From: an uncultured Acidimicrobiaceae bacterium | GTDB lineage: Bacteria; Actinomycetota; Acidimicrobiia; Acidimicrobiales; Microtrichaceae | Assembly: GCA_937868025.1 (NCBI GenBank) | Contig: CALMLJ010000091.1 | Coordinates: forward strand, 1 to 5,654 | Direction of reading: 5' to 3' | DNA: 5,654 nucleotides | Shown: piece after piece, positions 4,879 to 5,654 of the stretch | Layout: each line of letters opens with the position of its first letter | Numbering within the stretch: the stretch's first letter is position 1 | Notes under the pieces: generated by a model | What the model saw: the letters and a program-made list of their open reading frames with translations, nothing else | What the model was told of the DNA's origin: nothing | The model's database searches: none | Translations under genes and position numbers: made by a program

Positions 4879-5654
4879 ACGATCACCTCACTGCATCCAA
4901 GGCGGGCCGTCCGGCCCGAGTCGTACACCAGGTCCAAGCAGACCTGGTGGGCACCCGGCGATGTCGGCACGGTCGCCTGGTATCCGGGCACCGGGTTGAA
5001 GGACGGGTTGCCAGCGACGACATCGGGGCGTTCGACACCGGTCGGGGTCTGCACCACGGCCACACCGTCGACGCTCAATCGCACCACCGCCGGTTGTTGC
5101 GGTTGACGGGGGTCGACGACCCAGCCGTCGACCTTCACACCACCGGGCACGGCGACGACGCCGTCGACGTTGCCGAGCGGACCCGACACTTCGACGGTGT
5201 TGAACGCGATGAAGCTCGTGGCCGACGACCCCTGGTCGTAGGCGAGTACGCACACGACGTGGCGGCCCGGCTCGCAGTCGATCGTGATGTCGAACCCGTG
5301 GTTCGGCCCGTAGTAGGGATACGCCGCGCCCACGTCGGGGCGGTCGAGGTCGGCCATGGTGGTCACCATCGGACGTTGGTCGACGAAGATCCGGGCCTCC
5401 ACGCCGTCACGGCGGTTCTGGTCGATCGCCCACCCCACGACCCGGACGGCGCCACCGACGTCGTTCACCCCGTCGAACCCACCGAACGGCGCCTCGAGGC
5501 ACGGTCGGGTGTGGTTGGCCGTGTTGTTGTCGGTGCGTGACGCGGTGGTGCACGATCCGTCGAACACCCACGGCGGCGTGCAGGTCACGACCCGGCAGAC
5601 GATCGGGCCGAGGCACGCGATCTGCTGGTTGCACTGGCCGTAGCGGAACTGGAC
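4875..5654 (-). CDS. Partial: cysteine-rich, probably exported protein with two tandem beta-type repeats
   Basis: The frame is open to the window's right edge, so the N terminus lies outside; 259 residues are visible. The first 54 hold six cysteines (C8, C14, C20, C25, C35, C52), including FRYGQCNQQIACLGPIVCRV, which looks like a disulfide-stapled extracellular domain. After it come two related units of about 97 residues (60-156 and 163-259). Each begins with GxVDGV or FDGV, has a GW-(A/V)-(I/V)-D core, a VDG or VDQ strand, RPDV, and a closing PGxHxVCL or PGRHVVCV strand. The second ends with the protein at GCSEVIV. Cysteine density and lack of membrane helices suggest an exported protein, but the signal peptide is not visible. 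From memory, similar cysteine-rich segments occur in actinobacterial secreted proteins distantly related to methylamine dehydrogenase light chains; this is unverified. It is the promoter-proximal of the three visible operon genes. A GTG at 5588 is an internal codon, not the start. Confidence 0.8.
   Translation of the reverse strand, partial: VQFRYGQCNQQIACLGPIVCRVVTCTPPWVFDGSCTTASRTDNNTANHTRPCLEAPFGGFDGVNDVGGAVRVVGWAIDQNRRDGVEARIFVDQRPMVTTMADLDRPDVGAAYPYYGPNHGFDITIDCEPGRHVVCVLAYDQGSSATSFIAFNTVEVSGPLGNVDGVVAVPGGVKVDGWVVDPRQPQQPAVVRLSVDGVAVVQTPTGVERPDVVAGNPSFNPVPGYQATVPTSPGAHQVCLDLVYDSGRTARLGCSEVIV
4878..5477 (-). repeat. Two tandem beta-sandwich-like protein repeats
   Basis: At protein level, the part encoded by 5477-5187 and the part encoded by 5168-4878 align by eye. 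Shared positions include the initial DGV, the GW..D core (74-78 and 177-181), V-D strand residues, RPDV (105-108 and 209-212), a following proline, and PG.H.VC (129-135 and 233-239). The DNA copies are diverged, so this is an old internal duplication and not a recent one. Such units are frequent at the ends of actinobacterial secreted proteins, but no binding target can be read from them. Confidence 0.6.

Noticed and set aside
4063..5106. 347-codon + strand open frame
   Set aside because: It is antisense to the thioredoxin-like and repeat-protein genes, whose CxxC, cis-proline and repeat motifs make the - strand the coding strand.

Overview
The window looks like chromosomal DNA of a high-GC actinobacterium. 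The bases are strongly GC-rich, GTG starts are frequent, and a recognisable crgA gene is present; CrgA is a cell-division membrane protein known essentially only from Actinobacteria. The combination of gene types would fit a lineage such as the Acidimicrobiia, but that placement is inference and the sequence alone does not fix the genus. No rRNA, tRNA, CRISPR array, insertion sequence or phage gene is visible, and no stretch longer than about 155 bases lacks a gene.

Left part (1-1590, + strand): a complete thiolase (acetyl-CoA acetyltransferase / 3-ketoacyl-CoA thiolase) with all catalytic residues, followed 46 bases later by a small protein with two membrane helices and a cysteine/histidine-bearing tail. 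A 155-base convergent intergenic region follows. It holds a compact inverted repeat and three DnaA-box-like 9-mers whose starts are exactly 12 bases apart.

Middle (1746-2773): crgA on the - strand, divergent from trpG/pabA on the + strand, the class I glutamine amidotransferase subunit of anthranilate or aminodeoxychorismate synthase. Close association of crgA with trpG is known near the replication origin of mycobacteria. Both genes have a TANNNT -10-like hexamer a few bases before the start codon and no convincing Shine-Dalgarno sequence, so both may give leaderless mRNAs.

Right part (2808-5654): a + strand polytopic membrane protein with one cysteine in an SPCG motif sits just behind trpG. 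It converges on, and overlaps by 91 bases, a - strand operon of three tightly coupled genes that enters from beyond the right edge. In transcription order these are a protein with a cysteine-rich segment and two tandem beta-type repeats (truncated by the window), a membrane-anchored thioredoxin-fold protein with a CVTC motif, and a conserved-looking 165-residue protein of unknown function. Taken together, the membrane SPCG protein, the anchored thioredoxin-like protein and the disulfide-rich client suggest an extracytoplasmic thiol-redox maturation module, loosely like the MauD/MauE/MauF helpers that mature the disulfide-rich light chain of methylamine dehydrogenase. This is the most interesting part of the window, and the functional link is inference.
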